Assembly: GCF_000499845.2 (NCBI RefSeq)
Contig: NC_023753.2
Location: forward strand, 8,633,791 to 8,697,790
Reading direction: 5' to 3'
DNA: 64,000 bases
Source of the DNA: Phaseolus vulgaris
Lineage: Eukaryota; Streptophyta; Magnoliopsida; Fabales; Fabaceae
Shown: positions 61,619-64,000 of the stretch, piece by piece
How the letters are laid out: each line of letters begins with the position of its first letter
How positions within the stretch are numbered: position 1 is the first letter of the stretch
The notes under the pieces: model-generated
What the model was told of the DNA's origin: nothing
The model's database searches: none
Seen by the model: the letters and a program-made list of their open reading frames with translations, nothing else
Made by a program: the position numbers and the translations under genes

Positions 61619-62002
61619 TTACATACAAATATATCCATATGTAAACCTGCACACAGTTACATACGAATAAATCCGTATGTAAACCTGCACACACTTACAT
61701 ACAGATAAATTCTTATGTAAATATGCACACACTTACATACAGATAAATCTGTATGTAAACCTACACACACTTACATACAGATTTATCCGTATGTAACAAT
61801 TACTTACGACAATTTTACATACGGATTTGTCCGTATGTAACAATTACTTACGACAATTTTACATACGGATTTGTCCGTATGTAACAATTACCTACGACAA
61901 TGTTACATACAGATTTGTCTGTATGTAACTATGTTTTACATACGGATTTAATGTCTTACATACGGATTTAGTGTCTTACATACGAATTTGATCTGTATGT
62001 AA
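61619..62002. repeat. CACTA subterminal array of about nine 24-bp palindromes
   Basis: The unit is ACATACRGATttatCYGTATGTAA, a near-perfect palindrome. Eight units run from 61621 to about 61939 and another closes the array at about 61979-62002; two half-units (ACATACGGATTTA) lie between. Spacers are of two kinds: CCTGCACACACTT in the proximal part and CAATTACTTACGACAATTT in the distal part. In En/Spm elements subterminal repeats bind the element-encoded TnpA-type protein; that role is inferred here. Confidence 0.85.
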
Positions 62003-62022
62003 TTCCAAATTTTCTTGTAGTG

Positions 62023-63380
62023 TATTATGTATCACTTTGGTATTATTATTTGTTAAATAATCATTCTTTAAAATTTCTGAGAGTTATGCCTTGAGTGGGT
62101 TCATCTTTCTCTAAAGCATCTTATAGACTTGCCTTTCATTTATTTTAATATTGTTAAAGGGTGTAGAATGAAAAGTGAGATGTATTGAGAAGGAAAATTG
62201 GTTTAATACTATTTTTTTTATCTTAATACTATTTTATTCCTTAATTTTTATTTTTTTTTCAATGTAATTTTTTTTTTAAATAACACAACTTAGTTCCTTT
62301 TTGTTAAGGTCTTAGTCTAACTAACAATAAAACGAGACATGACATTTGTAGACCAGATGAATAAAATATTTTTATTTTGAATATTGAACAAAGAAGGAAT
62401 TCAGGATTTTTGTGCGTAGAGTGTTTGCAAGACTTGGAGAGTGATTTTCTGTATTGTAGCGATGTTGACAATATTGATTAGGCTCGTGGTTTTGTTGTTA
62501 CTAGTTCCTGCACTTAGGTGTTTTTCTATTGAATTTATGAAGTGAGTTGCACTTGTTGAATATTCGATTGTGGTTTCCAATGTTTGATTTAAGGTTTTAT
62601 GGTGATAATTTATCTTTTAAGAAACACCAATAGAGACTATTCTAAAGACTAAAAACTACCAATACTACAATTGGTTGGTCCTATATGAAAAATATGTTTT
62701 GTCCTTAAAAAGACTTCTTACACATTGGGCAAGCAAATTGTTATCTTAATGAAGGATTTTTTTTTGTGAGATGAAAGAATGAAAATTTGTTTCATGTGAT
62801 GATGAAGTTGACAAAACTTTAGTTGAGAATTGTCTAGAAACAGCATCTCAAAGTCTCATCCATTACAACTACAAGATGATGAAGAGACATTAATAAGTAG
62901 TGAAACAAATATATCAATCGAGCCAAAATAAAAAATAACAAAATCAAAACATGAAAAAAAACATGACCTAGACAACTATATAAAAAAAACAAACCTCATA
63001 TCATCGATTTTGATTTTATCAGTGTACTATTATTTTAAATGTAATTCTATATTTTAATTTTATTTTTCAAGTCATTACACCCATAAAACAACGACAAATC
63101 TAACAAAAGGATAAATTTGAGTTATTTTTTTTTAAATTGGGACATTCTAAAAAAATTAAAACTAACAAACCAAATTAATTTTTGACTATTTATATAAGAA
63201 TCAAAAGTGGTACTAAACCGACAAATTTAAAAATATTAAAGATACAATGGTCTCCGGTATTACTTAAATTTAAATTCAATAATTTGAGTTAAATTTTTAA
63301 AACATATACTTAATTTTTAATTTTTACTTAAATTTATTTGATTTGTATTGTTTTTTTTTTTTTAAAGTGAGGCAAAATGG
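62023..63380. other. Intergenic AT-rich DNA
   Basis: No gene, RNA or clear repeat is seen. Confidence 0.4.
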
Positions 63381-63381
63381 T

Positions 63382-64000
63382 ATGTTAGCCTTTGTTTGAA
63401 TAAAAGTGAGGTAAAATGAAAAGAAGAGAGAAAAAGAGTGGAAATGTTGTTTAGATCGAAGAAAAGTGACTAGGAACTAGTAGAAAAGTTGTACTGATTT
63501 TATTAATGTGACATAAAAAAATTGAATTAATAAGAAAATATAGGAAATTATAAAAATATCTTGAGTTATTTTTAATATAATTGGGTATCAAATAAGATTT
63601 AAAATTGATGAAATACAGTAATTAATTTATAAAAGTGAAAATAATATTTAAATTTCTTTTGTTGATAACATTTCATAAAAATACATGAATTTAAAGAATA
63701 ATTAAGTTTTTAATATAATTATACATTTCTATACAATTTTAGTTTATTTTGTTAATATTCATTTTACAAGTAAACAAAATTACTACTATCAAATTAAGTA
63801 GAGTGATTAAAAATTTTAAGATCAGTTTAAATCAGCAATGAAATATAATTAATGTGCATGTAATTATGAAAGACAATTAATTTCTAATAATAAAACTATC
63901 TTACAACCTTTAAATTGGTGTAATGAACAATTTAATTTTTTGTAATGATTTTTTTATTATAATTAGATTTAGTTACCTTAAATAATAAAATTGTACGTGT
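63382..64000. mobile_element. Possible left part of another TTTGTTTGG-family MITE, cut by the window end
   Basis: GCCTTTGTTTGAATAAAAGT followed by GAGGTAAAATGAAAAGAAGAGAG has the layout of this family's left end (terminal TTTGTTTG, then a purine-rich block). The AT-rich sequence continues to the window edge without a right end. Confidence 0.35.

Larger units (their letters stand above)
60737..62022 (+). mobile_element. 3' part of a CACTA (En/Spm) transposon
   Basis: The right end at 62022 reads TTTTCTTGTAGTG, the complement of the CACTACAAGAAAA terminus typical of plant CACTA elements, followed by TAT as a possible 3-bp target copy. Upstream, broken frames give AELGRSVHVDEVFQQTHIRK (about 60738) and VGGRYKGRVYEIGRVDCQDD (about 61030), resembling the Ptta/En/Spm plant transposon protein (Transposase_24 family) C-terminal part. 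A subterminal array of palindromes occupies 61619-62002. No matching left end was found, so the element is truncated or extends unrecognised. Confidence 0.8.

Noticed and set aside
61619..62002. CRISPR-like array
   Set aside because: Repeats are palindromic with nearly identical spacers and lie next to a CACTA terminus in a plant genome. CRISPR arrays have unique spacers and occur in prokaryotes.

Overview
The window is plant nuclear DNA: very AT-rich intergenic sequence, short exons joined by GT-AG introns, and many retrotransposon and MITE remnants. Several repeats, notably an LTR starting TGTTGGAGATCCCACATCGAC and MITEs ending in a TTTGTTTGG-like sequence, suggest a legume, probably tribe Phaseoleae. 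The species cannot be fixed from the sequence alone. No bacterial-type operon, CRISPR array, rRNA or tRNA gene was seen. Layout: 1-3.3 kb holds LTR-retrotransposon debris and four phase-matched exons of a decayed gene I do not recognise. 6.58-9.08 kb (+) is the actin capping protein beta subunit gene (CPB, 8 exons, one GC-AG intron). 12.14-19.90 kb is an almost intact, very young Ty3/gypsy element of CRM-like type. It has a 5-bp target duplication, LTRs differing by only two substitutions, and a pol frame that runs 292 nt into the 3' LTR. 19.9-26.2 kb is AT-rich with a foldback MITE and the LTR and primer-binding site of another gypsy element. 26.27-29.7 kb (-) is a sphingoid base C4-hydroxylase gene. 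29.8-35.9 kb is repeat-rich and has no gene. 36.35-39.48 kb (+) is a membrane-tethered NAC transcription factor gene (5 exons). 39.5-49.7 kb is repeats, including a four-layer nest (LTR element > hAT > LINE > hAT) and a tiny TRIM retroelement. 49.76-56.03 kb (+) is the gene for the 64-kDa subunit of cleavage stimulation factor (CSTF64, 10 exons). 58.50-58.88 kb (-) is a one-exon Kazal-type protease inhibitor. 59-64 kb carries MITE pieces and the 3' end of a CACTA (En/Spm) transposon with an array of 24-bp palindromes. The five supported host genes are unrelated housekeeping or regulatory genes (cytoskeleton, sphingolipid synthesis, stress transcription, mRNA 3'-end formation, protease inhibition), each with its own promoter. 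They form no operon-like or cluster-type system. The most unusual content is in the mobile DNA: the LTR-overlapping pol frame and its changing heptapeptide repeat, the A11 frame break between gag-protease and pol, the CACTA subterminal palindrome array, and the nested insertions with their target duplications still readable.
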